A stretch of DNA of 64,000 nt from Ignavibacteria bacterium. Its GTDB lineage: Bacteria > Bacteroidota > Ignavibacteria > Tepidaquicellales > Tepidaquicellaceae. The position numbers and the translations under genes are program-made. Below are positions 30,046 through 38,965 of the stretch, piece after piece. The stretch's first letter is position 1. Each line of letters starts with the position of its first letter. A model generated the notes under the pieces. It searched no databases, was not told where the DNA came from, and was given only the letters and a program-made list of their open reading frames with translations. The stretch lies in contig JADJTX010000006.1 in the NCBI GenBank assembly GCA_016710985.1, positions 62,001 to 126,000 of the forward strand, read 5' to 3'.

Positions 30046-30626
30046 ATTTTTTTAATTAATTATTTAAAATTTTCTGTTAAGGTCAAAGAATACTCAGCAT
30101 AAATAATTCGCGACTGTATTGCCTGTAACGATTACTTAAAATACAATATTGTTCAGTCAGGTTAATCGCTGCAATCAGAAACGAAGATCTATCTCGAATC
30201 AGTATGTAAAAATTTTAAAACACTTTAGATTGGGGGATTGTCGAAATAATTGGGGTATATTTCTAAATATAAGTTGACCGGGAATCAGTTAATGACACGC
30301 TTCTCCGTAATCTGACCCATTTGGGCAGGTCAAATTCAACTCCTTTGGTATAACTTATTTGATTAATAATTTTTTTAAGATAGGTTTTTAAGTTATTATT
30401 TATAAAATAATAATGAAAATGAAATTTGATCCTTAAATGTGGTTGCTGTGGAATAATGGGGAATACAGAAATGAATTCGCCAATGAATATACCGATATAG
30501 AAATGTAATGTACTTTTCAATATGATTTTATTCCTTGGGGAGAGGCAAATAAATGAAAATAGTGTTAAATTGCAAGATAGAAATTAGATTTTACCGGTTC
30601 CGGTGGATTTCACCTGAAACAATAAT

Positions 30627-30661
30627 AAAAGCCGGTAGAATTATTTTTGCCGGTGGCTTTT
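30627..30661 (+). terminator. possible hairpin
   Basis: AAAAGCC (30627-30633) can pair with GGCTTTT (30655-30661), with a GGTA/TGCC inner part. No gene in this direction ends here, so its role is unclear. The stretch 30046-30600 between the secreted gene and this hairpin holds no gene that I can support. Confidence 0.3.
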
Positions 30662-30702
30662 ATTTAAAAGCTAAATTATTATTTTTGCAATATTATATTA
30701 TT

Positions 30703-30912
30703 TTACTTTATTAATAACATCTTATTTACCTGACTGAATGTTCCGCTTACTATTCTGTAATAATAAATCCCGCTTGCAAAATTACTTCCGTCAAAATTCA
30801 CAATGTAAACTCCGGGTTGTTTGAATTCGTCTACAAGCTCAGTCACCATTTGCCCGAGTGAATTAAACACTGTTATCTTTACATTTTCTTCCTTTGGAAT
30901 TGCATAGTAAAT
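30703..30912 (-). pseudogene. remnant of a T9SS type A sorting domain
   Basis: On the minus strand an open stretch of about 69 codons reads YAIPKEENVKITVFNSLGQ, then SGIYYYRIVSG and ends NKMLLIK-stop: the last two thirds of a type A sorting tail. Upstream it runs into an in-frame TAA and then directly into a 21-bp repeat array, with no passenger domain. It looks like the 3' end of a gene whose body was deleted or replaced. Confidence 0.75.
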
Positions 30913-30917
30913 TTAAC

Positions 30918-31185
30918 TTCTATCACGAGTATCAAACACCCGATTACGAGTCTTTAACCTGCTTTCAAGAGTATCGAACACCCGTAACGAGTCTTTAACC
31001 TGCTTTCACGAGTATCAAACACCTACGCGCCTCTTAACGCTGTCACGGGTATCAAACACCCGATCACGAGTCTTTAACCTGCTTTCACGGGTATCAAACA
31101 CCCGATCACGAGTCTTTAACCTACGGTCACGAGCATTGAATACACGATAACGGGTCTTCACTACTTGTTAAAGAGTTTTCATCAC
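30918..31185. repeat. 21-bp-period tandem array A
   Basis: About twelve units of 21 bp, alternating two types (CACGAGTATCAAACACCCGA-type and CACGAGTCTTTAACCTGC-type), giving a 42-bp higher-order unit. Read on the minus strand the units encode heptads such as FDTRESR and LKTRDRV, but indels in two units and in-frame stops prevent a long frame. Lies downstream of the small gene at 31285-31761, same strand. Confidence 0.85.
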
Positions 31186-31232
31186 ATGATAAAGTAAGTC
31201 AGATATCCAAAAGAGAAGGGATAAATTAATCC

Positions 31233-31267
31233 CTGCAAAACCCTCTCCGGGATGGAGAGGGTTGCAG
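31233..31267 (-). terminator. hairpin downstream of the 158-residue protein gene
   Basis: CTGCAAAACCCTCTCC (31233-31248) pairs with GGAGAGGGTTGCAG (31254-31267) with a two-base bulge. It lies just past the stop codon of the minus-strand gene at 31285. Confidence 0.6.
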
Positions 31268-31284
31268 AGACAGGAATGAGTTTT

Positions 31285-31761
31285 TTATTTCACATTGTTC
31301 GTCTTCGGAGTCGCCTTTGCCGACTGCTTATATCTTTCACCGAGCCGGTTTTGGATCTCTTTCAGATTGCTGTTATTCTTCGCGGATAACTTCACATGCG
31401 CATAAACGATATTAGACTGTTTCAGCGCTGCACTACCGACAGCCATCATCGTGTCCGATACTCCTTCGGTAAGAGGCAGAAGCACTGAATAAATATCGGT
31501 CAGCGAAGATGTAAGGCTTACATCTTTTTCAAATTCGGCTACGTCGAAATTTGATGGAAGAATGTTCCCGTGATTCTTAGAGACGTTCAGCGCTTCTTCT
31601 ACGAAGCCCACACTGCCTGAACCCATTTTGAAAAGTGTCTTTCTATCAGATATACTGAGGTTAATAAGAAATGACATCTGGTCTTTTACCTGATTTATGG
31701 CAGTCTTGATCTGCTCTTTTTGCTGCTGAGTCAGTTCAGCAGATATATTTGGTTTATTCAT
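31285..31761 (-). CDS. conserved small helical protein of unknown function
   Basis: Encodes 158 residues, predicted mostly helical. The pattern ELTQQQKEQIKTAINQVK, then FKMGSGSVGFVEEAL, LPSNFDVAEFEKDV and DTMMAVGSAAL resembles a family of ~160-residue proteins that I recall from Bacteroidota and cyanobacteria, where they often occur in several copies and have no assigned role; this recollection needs a search. No signal peptide. It is monocistronic, followed by a hairpin and, in the same direction, by a 21-bp repeat array that encodes heptads when read on this strand. Confidence 0.65.
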   Translation of the reverse strand: MNKPNISAELTQQQKEQIKTAINQVKDQMSFLINLSISDRKTLFKMGSGSVGFVEEALNVSKNHGNILPSNFDVAEFEKDVSLTSSLTDIYSVLLPLTEGVSDTMMAVGSAALKQSNIVYAHVKLSAKNNSNLKEIQNRLGERYKQSAKATPKTNNVK

Positions 31762-32104
31762 TATTATTTTTTAATTTTATTTATTAATAATTTTTTGTTT
31801 GTGTTGCAAACTTATTTTATGAAACGGATTACCTCCTTTGAGATAGGTTTATAAAAGTATGAATTAAAGAGCCGGCTCCGGAATTATCCGGGATTATTGT
31901 CTTTATTCATCGTGTCTTATATAATTCATTGATTCAAGTCAAGTTATGTATTTTCTGCAGGAATGTCAAATTGTAAAAAATGCGATTTGTGAAAACGAGT
32001 TTTGGAAAATTTTGTGAATAGTGAACCAAGCTCCGGTAATTAATAAGTATTTATACATACAACTTATTTCTTTATTTTGTATTAAACTAAAATTAAAAAC
32101 AGAA

Positions 32105-32824
32105 ATGAAACTCGCAGTTAATATAGATCATATTGCAACACTCAGAGAAGCGCGTGGTGAGAACGAACCGGATCCTGTGATCGGCGCAGGTATCTGTGAA
32201 CTCTCCGGAGCAGAAGGCATTGTATGCCACCTTCGTGAAGACAGAAGACACATAAATGACAGAGACTTAAAACTGATCAGGGAAGTAGTTAAGACTAAAC
32301 TGGACCTCGAAATGGCTGCTACAGATGAAATGTTAAAAATTGCTATTGAGACTTTACCGGAAATTGTAACTCTCGTTCCGGAGAAAAGACAGGAGCTGAC
32401 CACAGAGGGCGGTCTTAATGTTGCATCAGATAAAAGCAGGTTTGAAAATATAATTAAAGAACTTCACAGCAAGGATATTCTTGTAAGCTTATTCATAGAT
32501 CCTGATCCAAGAAATGTAGATCTTGCTTTTGAAGTTAATGCCGATATAATCGAGATCCATACAGGAAAGTATGCCAACATGAGAACTGAAAAAGATCTTA
32601 TTTCTGAGCTCAGTAAAATCGTTATTACTTCCCGGATGGCATCTGAACAGGGTTTAATAGTAACAGCAGGTCACGGATTAAATTATTCGAATGTCTTACC
32701 AATAGTTAATATTACCGAGATCAGAGAGATCAGCATCGGGCATGCGATTATTTCCCGTGCTGTTTTTACAGGTCTGCATAAAGCGGTTGAAGATATGGTA
32801 AGATTATTAGACAGAAATAAATAA
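32105..32824 (+). CDS. pdxJ: pyridoxine 5'-phosphate synthase
   Basis: Condenses 1-deoxyxylulose-5-phosphate with aminoacetone-3-phosphate to pyridoxine 5'-phosphate in vitamin B6 synthesis. The open frame extends back to 32021 (GTG), but the ATG at 32105 gives the conserved N-terminus MKLAVNIDHIATLREARG and 239 residues, the family length. Also visible are EGIVCHLREDRRHI, LVSLFIDPD, EIHTGKYAN and the GHGLNY phosphate loop. It lies 11 nt before lptB. The preceding 31762-32104 gap shows no gene; it should hold the promoter, but I could not choose one. Confidence 0.96.
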   Translation: MKLAVNIDHIATLREARGENEPDPVIGAGICELSGAEGIVCHLREDRRHINDRDLKLIREVVKTKLDLEMAATDEMLKIAIETLPEIVTLVPEKRQELTTEGGLNVASDKSRFENIIKELHSKDILVSLFIDPDPRNVDLAFEVNADIIEIHTGKYANMRTEKDLISELSKIVITSRMASEQGLIVTAGHGLNYSNVLPIVNITEIREISIGHAIISRAVFTGLHKAVEDMVRLLDRNK

Positions 32825-32835
32825 ATAAGAGAAAA

Positions 32836-33582
32836 GTGAGTGAATTAAGAACTTCGAATTTAGTCAAAGAATATAAAAAAAGATTAGTTGTTAACAACGT
32901 TTCTCTTAAGTTAAAGCAAGGTGAGATTGTTGGATTGCTCGGTCCGAACGGTGCGGGTAAAACTACTACGTTCTATATGATCTGCGGAATGATAAAACCA
33001 AATGAAGGAGAAATAGAATTCGATAAGGAGTATATCACAAAATTCCCGATGTATAAACGCGCAAGACTCGGAATAGGATATCTGCCGCAGGAAGCATCCA
33101 TATTCAGGAAGCTTACGGTGCGTGAAAACATAATGGCAATACTTCAGTTCATGAATCTGGATAAAGCTGAAAGAGAAGAGAAATGTGAAATGCTGATGAA
33201 AGAATTTAATATTACAAGAATAAAGGATTCAAAGGGCTATTTACTTTCAGGAGGGGAGAGAAGGAGAACGGAAATTGCAAGATGCCTTGCTACGGATCCG
33301 AAATTCATTTTACTCGATGAACCATTTGCCGGCATTGATCCGATAGCATCCGAAGAGATCATGAAGATCATCGGAAAACTGAAAGAAAGGGGAATTGGAA
33401 TACTGATCACTGATCATAATGTGCATGAAACTTTATCCATAGTTGACAGAGCTTATATTCTCATAGACGGGAAAATCTTTAAATCGGGAAGCGCTTCAGA
33501 GCTGGCTAATGATGACATGGTTAAGAAGTTTTATCTGGGACAGAATTTTAATCTCGACAGGTACCTGCTTAAAGAAAATTAA
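32836..33582 (+). CDS. lptB: LPS export ABC transporter ATPase LptB
   Basis: Encodes 248 residues from a GTG start. LptB drives lipopolysaccharide extraction from the inner membrane with LptF/LptG. Walker A GPNGAGKT (36-43), Q-loop Q85, signature LSGGE (137-141), Walker B ILLDEP (158-163) and switch H194 are all in place. LSGGERRR and GIDPIASEEI are typical of LptB rather than LivF. Supports a Gram-negative envelope. lptC/lptA are not next to it here. Confidence 0.93.
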   Translation: MSELRTSNLVKEYKKRLVVNNVSLKLKQGEIVGLLGPNGAGKTTTFYMICGMIKPNEGEIEFDKEYITKFPMYKRARLGIGYLPQEASIFRKLTVRENIMAILQFMNLDKAEREEKCEMLMKEFNITRIKDSKGYLLSGGERRRTEIARCLATDPKFILLDEPFAGIDPIASEEIMKIIGKLKERGIGILITDHNVHETLSIVDRAYILIDGKIFKSGSASELANDDMVKKFYLGQNFNLDRYLLKEN

Positions 33583-33606
33583 AAAATAATCTGCTGATCT
33601 TTATCC

Positions 33607-33960
33607 TTATTTCTCTTTGTCCCCGCCGGATTTTGTTTCTTTTTTCTCTGCCTGCTTTACCGGTGTTTCCGCAGAGGTTTTGGTTTCAGTCTTTACGGTA
33701 TCATTTGAAGCAGCAGCCGGTTCTGCTTTCTTTGATTCATTTGTTGTGCTTTTTGCGGAAGATGTTTCTGTTTGTTTATTTTTATAATCAGTTAAATAAA
33801 ATCCGCTTCCCTTGAAGATCAGACCGCTGCCTGATCCTATCAGTCTTTTAAGTGTATTTTCCCCGCAGCTTGGACAAACTGTTAATTTATCATCCTTCAT
33901 GGACTGGTATGTTTCAAACTCATGTCCGCAGTTATCGCATTTGTAATCGTATGTTGGCAT
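33607..33960 (-). CDS. FmdB-family zinc-ribbon protein
   Basis: Encodes 117 residues. The N-terminal 43 residues are a CxxC-CxxC zinc ribbon (C8, C11, C29, C32) starting MPTYDYKCDNCGHEFE, the FmdB/CxxC_CXXC_SSSS family, regulatory or structural and of unclear function. A middle IFKGSGFYLTDYK is also typical. The tail is a K/T/E/A-rich, probably disordered stretch. It is 9 nt downstream of the tubulin-like gene and probably cotranscribed with it. Confidence 0.88.
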   Translation of the reverse strand: MPTYDYKCDNCGHEFETYQSMKDDKLTVCPSCGENTLKRLIGSGSGLIFKGSGFYLTDYKNKQTETSSAKSTTNESKKAEPAAASNDTVKTETKTSAETPVKQAEKKETKSGGDKEK

Positions 33961-33969
33961 TAATTTAAA

Positions 33970-36900
33970 CTAAAGTTTTAAAAATTCTTTTTTTGCTTTT
34001 TCATATTCATCTGAAGTTATTAATCCTTCGTCGAGCGCTTCTTTAAATTCTTTTAGTTTATTCTTTGAAACTGAATGCTTTGGAACATTCCCTGTGTCTG
34101 ATTCTTTTGGCGTAAAACTGCCGTTCTCATTAAGCAGTATTTCGCTGACCTTCAAAGCTCTTTTATTCCCGTCACCGACAAGCACTGAGATCTCATCCGG
34201 ATTATTCTTATACTGTATGACCTTTCTTGTAAATTCATCTTTATCATTCAGCGCAATTTTATCTTCAATCTCTTTCGACAGACTTCTCAGAATTTTATAT
34301 TGATAGGTTTCTACTTTCCTTTTTGCATCACCGGATATTTCAAACTCTGACGGTTTGTATATGTCATCATAATAGTATTCATAAATGGAAAGCATCTCTG
34401 CAAGTTTGTTTTCCTTAAAGAAATTATTCTGTATGGTTTCTGCATCCTTTAAAATCCTGTATCTCAATGCGTCTTTACCCTGCTCTTCAAAAAGTCTGTT
34501 TATAAGACGTGATTCAATCCCCAGCTGTTCAACTCTTTTAACGGTAATGCCTTCCTGTTTGGTGTATTTATAAATTGCCTTCGAAGATTCGGTTTCCGGA
34601 ATGACATCAAATACACCAAAGATCAAACCAAGAAGATAAGCTTTATATGCCTCATCTAATCTGATTTTTTCTTCGTCATTTAATGGAATTATATCGTGAT
34701 AAATGAAATGATTTTTGTTGATATGAAGATCAACATTATGGTTTTGAGAGAGCTGTTTATAATACGGCTTCATTTCTTCCGCTATTGTATAAGAATAAAA
34801 CAGCGGAAATCCTGCCCATTCAGAATAAAATGTAATTGAAGAATTATCAGCAGAATCTTTAAATTCAACATTCGCTCCTGCGATAGACTGTATAAGTGTC
34901 TGAAATTTTTTAAAAGAAGATGTATTTGTTTTTATACCAATGTAAAATTTCTTCGCTGATTCGTCCAGCTTAAAGCTTCCCGGGATCTCCCTTGTCCTCA
35001 GCCACGGAAATGCCTGATTGAACATGCCTCTGATCTTCGATTCGCTCCGTATGGCATCTTTATCAAACAATATATCAGTGATATTGTAATCCTCTTTTAT
35101 GTTTTCAAATTGCTTTTTTGCAAATGCAAGCATTTTGTTTTCGATAAGTTTTGCGTCTCTCTCACGCAGTATGTTCACAATGTCTGTCACATCAGAAGCG
35201 CCTAATTCTTTTAATAATTTGTTCGAAAGACTTTTAATGTTCTCATGTGCAGCCTGACCTGTGCCAATGCATCTTACATAATACTCATTGCTAACTTCAT
35301 CCGGCTCATAAACCATCATGTTAAAACTGGTTTCCTGCTTCTGAATAAAGTATTTGTATTTCTTCTGAAAATTGTTTTTTAATACACCAAGATTGCCGGT
35401 AAGTTTATTTAAATCCGCTATCAGGCCGGTAGACAGGATCCGGTCGTTTGCAGTCTTCTCTCTTGTTTCTACCAAAGCCAGAATTCTCAGTGATATTTCA
35501 CGGGCATAATATCTTGATTTGAGTTTTATCAGTGCGTTATAATACTCTTCCATGATATTCAGGACCTTTTCAAGTGAACCTGTCATCGCGGCTTTTCTCA
35601 GCACGTTTATTTTAGAGCGTGACTCATCTTCCTTAAGCTCCTGAAATTTCCTTCTGAACTCAGCGTCAAGTTTAGTCACAACTGTCTGAAGGTCCTTTAT
35701 TTCTTTTTCATACTTAGGTATGTAATCAAAGTTACCGTCGGTAAGTATGAACTGTAACCGCTTCAATAAATTAATTGCATAAAATACACCGCGGGTGGAA
35801 TCGTTAACAAGTGCATTTACTTTTCTTTCCAGATTACCGACAACATTCCTTTCCCGGTCGCCAATGAGTGTCTGAATGTTCTTTGTCCTGTTGGAAAATA
35901 TCTGTGATAAAAACATTCCCTGCCTGTTGACATCATTGTCATCTTTGAAGTTAGTATCAAACTTCATTTTCTCATTAAGCAGATAAGCAGACCAGTTAGC
36001 GCCGCGTTTACCGCTTATGAGATCATTCTGCAGAGTAGTCAGAAATGTTTTTATGTTGGACTGAATTGAAGTTTTCTCTCCGCTCTTATAAAGTGAATCC
36101 AGAAGCTGGAATTTATTCTTTGATTCAAGAAGACCAAGCTCGGGAAGAAATTCAGTAATCAGGAAATTATCAACTTCGCTTTGCGAACCTTCGGCATATG
36201 TCAGATAATAATTAATGATATCTTCACAAAGTTTATATGCGCATGAAATGATTATCCTGTCAACAGGTATTGAGATCGTCGCCTGTCCTAATGAAGAATA
36301 TTTCCTTGAATAAGTATTATCAGTGACCGAGTTATCATCAGGCCAGAGTCTCTGCTTATACTGAACGAGATTTACTCTCACTCCTCTTTTGTAATTTGCA
36401 AAATCGGAATTTGAGAAATCCTGAAAAATAGTATCGGCAAGCATTTTATAAATGTCCCTGTTATTCTGATCGGATAAAGATAGGTTTTTGGAATTCTCTC
36501 CGTCAATTACATAAGTATCATCATAAACTCCGGGCTGGAATTTATGCGGTTCATTTTTTTTCCACGAGACTTCAAAAGTATTTTTCAGATTGTAATATTC
36601 AAATTCCTTTAAAGCCGCATAGCCATTTGCAAAAACTCTTTCCTTTCCGTAAGACTGATATATCTTCGGAAGAACTACATAGCATGTGGATACAGCCTGA
36701 TTTCTGAAAATGCTTCTGATAAGAAATCCCATGTCCATTATCATTCCTGAACCTGTACCGCCGCTCACTGATGTGATCACATATACATTTATCTTATCGG
36801 TATTAACATTTTTTATCTTGTGTATATCTTTGACTAAATTTATTGAACGGGAATCGGTGATCCTGGATTTTGCTGCAGTCAGCTTCGCTACGATCTCATC

Positions 36901-37383
36901 GTAATTATGAAAGAATGCAAGACGCGCTGCAGGTCTGATCTGTCCTGCGCCTGTGTTCATTGTTCCGAGCTTTGCGATCTCACCGGTCGTACTGAGCCAT
37001 TCTTTTATGTGAGGTACATCCTGAATTCTGTATATATAATCCGAAGGGTTTACCGGATGGAAAATTTTTTCCGACGGCTGAAAATCAATGTCGTTGATTA
37101 AATAATCCCTTTCCCGCGCTATGCCGCTTTCTTCAGACGGAGCATTATCGGTATCAATGTAAAGATATGATAAGATCGGAAAATCATTTATTGAACCATA
37201 CTTCTCAACAAACTGCCTGCGTATTCTTAATAAAACTTCCTTGCCTGTACCTCCCAATCCGATCAATATCGTCGGCATCAGCTCCTGAGTTTTAAGCTCG
37301 AGCTTTTCCTTTGCGGAAATGTCTAAAATGAGATTATGATCCGGCTGTTCGTTATCTGTGTTAATATTAATTTTACCTTCCAT
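33970..37383 (-). CDS. large tubulin/FtsZ-like protein with C-terminal SHOCT domain
   Basis: Encodes 1137 residues. The N-terminal part resembles the bacterial tubulin-like (Tubulin_2) family: IGLGGTGKEVLLRIR at 41-55 and the tubulin/FtsZ signature SVSGGTGSGM at 205-214, which would bind the GTP phosphates. A long central region with many charged helices follows, with no recognisable domain. The last ~30 residues (LKEFKEALDEGLITSDEYEKAKKEF) look like a SHOCT oligomerisation/binding motif. M36 (MPTILIGLGG) is an alternative start, but the upstream ATG has the longer frame. No membrane segments or signal peptide. Function unknown; a cytoskeletal or cargo-organising role is inference only. Its neighbours are an FmdB zinc ribbon downstream and a 7-bp repeat array upstream. 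Confidence 0.75.
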   Translation of the reverse strand: MEGKININTDNEQPDHNLILDISAKEKLELKTQELMPTILIGLGGTGKEVLLRIRRQFVEKYGSINDFPILSYLYIDTDNAPSEESGIARERDYLINDIDFQPSEKIFHPVNPSDYIYRIQDVPHIKEWLSTTGEIAKLGTMNTGAGQIRPAARLAFFHNYDEIVAKLTAAKSRITDSRSINLVKDIHKIKNVNTDKINVYVITSVSGGTGSGMIMDMGFLIRSIFRNQAVSTCYVVLPKIYQSYGKERVFANGYAALKEFEYYNLKNTFEVSWKKNEPHKFQPGVYDDTYVIDGENSKNLSLSDQNNRDIYKMLADTIFQDFSNSDFANYKRGVRVNLVQYKQRLWPDDNSVTDNTYSRKYSSLGQATISIPVDRIIISCAYKLCEDIINYYLTYAEGSQSEVDNFLITEFLPELGLLESKNKFQLLDSLYKSGEKTSIQSNIKTFLTTLQNDLISGKRGANWSAYLLNEKMKFDTNFKDDNDVNRQGMFLSQIFSNRTKNIQTLIGDRERNVVGNLERKVNALVNDSTRGVFYAINLLKRLQFILTDGNFDYIPKYEKEIKDLQTVVTKLDAEFRRKFQELKEDESRSKINVLRKAAMTGSLEKVLNIMEEYYNALIKLKSRYYAREISLRILALVETREKTANDRILSTGLIADLNKLTGNLGVLKNNFQKKYKYFIQKQETSFNMMVYEPDEVSNEYYVRCIGTGQAAHENIKSLSNKLLKELGASDVTDIVNILRERDAKLIENKMLAFAKKQFENIKEDYNITDILFDKDAIRSESKIRGMFNQAFPWLRTREIPGSFKLDESAKKFYIGIKTNTSSFKKFQTLIQSIAGANVEFKDSADNSSITFYSEWAGFPLFYSYTIAEEMKPYYKQLSQNHNVDLHINKNHFIYHDIIPLNDEEKIRLDEAYKAYLLGLIFGVFDVIPETESSKAIYKYTKQEGITVKRVEQLGIESRLINRLFEEQGKDALRYRILKDAETIQNNFFKENKLAEMLSIYEYYYDDIYKPSEFEISGDAKRKVETYQYKILRSLSKEIEDKIALNDKDEFTRKVIQYKNNPDEISVLVGDGNKRALKVSEILLNENGSFTPKESDTGNVPKHSVSKNKLKEFKEALDEGLITSDEYEKAKKEFLKL

Positions 37384-37393
37384 ATTCTTTTAA

Positions 37394-37545
37394 TTACGAA
37401 TTACGAATTGCTGGTTACGAGTTACGAGTTACGAATTACAAGTTACGAGTTACGAATTACAAGTTACGAATTACGAGTTACGAGTTACGAGTTCATATCT
37501 CACATCTCATATTTCACATCTCATATCTCATAGCTCATAGCTCAA
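37394..37545. repeat. heptanucleotide arrays between two minus-strand genes
   Basis: About a dozen 7-bp units of the TTACGAG/TTACGAA/TTACAAG type (37394-37492), followed by about seven units of the CTCATAT/CTCACAT type up to the stop codon of the next gene. The second set runs into the 3' end of the reductase gene. Confidence 0.85.
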
Positions 37546-38329
37546 CTACGCTTTCACCGCCGTCAAGATTCACTATATTGCCGGTCATCCAGTGCGAATC
37601 CTGTTTATAATTATCTACAATAAAGGCTGCAACTTCTTCAGGTTTTGTCAGTCTGTGTACAGGATTTCTCTGAATGGCATTAGCTATTATATTCTCACTC
37701 TTTGGTATTTTTGATAATGCAGGAGTATCAGTCACGCCGGCTCTGATTGAATTTGCTGATATCCCCATGGATCCAAGTTCCATGGCGAGCTGTCTGATAT
37801 AAGATTCAAGGCAGGCTTTTGCAGCAGAGACAGCGCCGTAAAATTCAATTTGACGTTGACCTCCGGATGATGTCATCCCGTAAATCTTACCGCCGCGCAC
37901 CATCAGTTTTTTATTGATTATGTCCTGAGTCCAGTAGATCAGACTGTTAGCCATCACGTTTAATGTCATCTCAATCTGCTTCTGGTTAATTTCTTCAGCA
38001 GTATTTTCTGAGATGAACGGTTTCAAGGTTCCGAATGCAAGCGAATGAACAAGTATTCTTATTGTTGAGTCTTTATTATCTGACAGGATTTTTTCTATTT
38101 TCTGAATTATATCCGCTCTGTTTTTATCATCAGCCGCATTTGCATTAAAAAAGTGCGCTTCTGCTCCGAAGGATCTTATATCGGAAATCAGCTGCTCCAC
38201 ATCAGGCATGGTTGTAGCCCTGTCCAGATGAACTCCCAGTATGTTTACTCCGTCTTTAGCCAATGCCAGAGCAATTGCTTTTCCAAAACCGCTTGAGGAG
38301 CCGAGAATTAATGCATAATATTTCTTCAT
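37535..38329 (-). CDS. SDR-family enoyl-ACP reductase-like protein (FabL/FabI type)
   Basis: Encodes 264 residues. Rossmann glycine motif GSSSGFGKA at 10-18. The catalytic tyrosine and lysine are Y164 and K171, a Y-x6-K spacing typical of enoyl-ACP reductases (FabI/FabL) rather than Y-x3-K of common SDRs; VHSLAFG at 94-100 also matches this group. It would catalyse the last step of fatty acid elongation. The nearby accC/accB genes fit lipid synthesis. Start MKKYYALILG is well supported. Confidence 0.8.
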   Translation of the reverse strand: MKKYYALILGSSSGFGKAIALALAKDGVNILGVHLDRATTMPDVEQLISDIRSFGAEAHFFNANAADDKNRADIIQKIEKILSDNKDSTIRILVHSLAFGTLKPFISENTAEEINQKQIEMTLNVMANSLIYWTQDIINKKLMVRGGKIYGMTSSGGQRQIEFYGAVSAAKACLESYIRQLAMELGSMGISANSIRAGVTDTPALSKIPKSENIIANAIQRNPVHRLTKPEEVAAFIVDNYKQDSHWMTGNIVNLDGGESVVEL

Positions 38330-38383
38330 ATTGTGTTACCGGTGAAATAAAAGGTTAATGAATTATAAGGAAAAAGATGTAAT

Positions 38384-38959
38384 TTACTTTGATTTGATTG
38401 CTATAATAGTCATAATCAAACTTATTATAAATAGAAAAATCACAACGATCATGAACGAAGCAGTCATCCAGAAGCCTGCCACAAGTCCCCAGATAATGAA
38501 TATCCAGATTATTGAAACAACAAAAAATAAATTCCAGCTTAAAAGCAGTGACTGACGCGTAGATTTCTTTTTGTGAAATGTTTTGAAAAGATTAATGACA
38601 AATATGTAGAAGAAAAGAAGTAATCCTAAAACTGAAAGTAATATGTAAATAAAAAGCTTTGTATTTGTCATTGTGTTTTCAGAAACACTGTCTATTAAAG
38701 TCGAATCAATCTTTTTTACGGTATCAACGGGGACGATCGTTTGCTGAAGAGGCGGAGTAACAACAGTATCTATCTGTAAATTATTCTGTGCGCCGGATTG
38801 TGTCGTGTTTGGCGGAGTCTTCAGAGTATCAACAGCTTTATTTGAGGCATCTGTTTTTTTAATACTGTCAGCTGCCTGCTTATTAGTAGGTGCAATTGAA
38901 AATGCACTTAAGGCTAATAAAAATACTAAGCCGGTTATTATATAATTTATCCTGAACAT
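38384..38959 (-). CDS. hypothetical membrane protein
   Basis: Encodes 191 residues. A signal peptide or membrane helix at 7-24 (IITGLVFLLALSAFS), then a T/P/D/K-rich extracytoplasmic linker (about 25-95), and three C-terminal hydrophobic segments (LFIYILLSVLGLLLFFYIF; SWNLFFVVSIIWIFIIWG; ASFMIVVIFLFIISLIMTI). No family recognised. It is 6 nt downstream of accC and may be cotranscribed with it. Confidence 0.6.
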   Translation of the reverse strand: MFRINYIITGLVFLLALSAFSIAPTNKQAADSIKKTDASNKAVDTLKTPPNTTQSGAQNNLQIDTVVTPPLQQTIVPVDTVKKIDSTLIDSVSENTMTNTKLFIYILLSVLGLLLFFYIFVINLFKTFHKKKSTRQSLLLSWNLFFVVSIIWIFIIWGLVAGFWMTASFMIVVIFLFIISLIMTIIAIKSK

Positions 38960-38965
38960 TTTTTT

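Noticed and set aside
30263..30520. 85-codon minus-strand frame
   Set aside because: No ribosome site, no family resemblance and overlaps AT-rich intergenic DNA; looks random.
30918..31185. CRISPR array
   Set aside because: Units are contiguous with no unique spacers, unit length is 21 bp and no cas genes are present. The same applies to the arrays at 42.3 and 55.6 kb.
32021..32104. GTG start for pdxJ 28 codons upstream
   Set aside because: The added residues (NKYLYIQLISLFCIK...) are not part of the PdxJ family; the ATG at 32105 gives the conserved start.
31762..32104. Riboswitch upstream of pdxJ or lptB
   Set aside because: No recognisable conserved riboswitch core or strong nested helices could be seen in this AT-rich gap.
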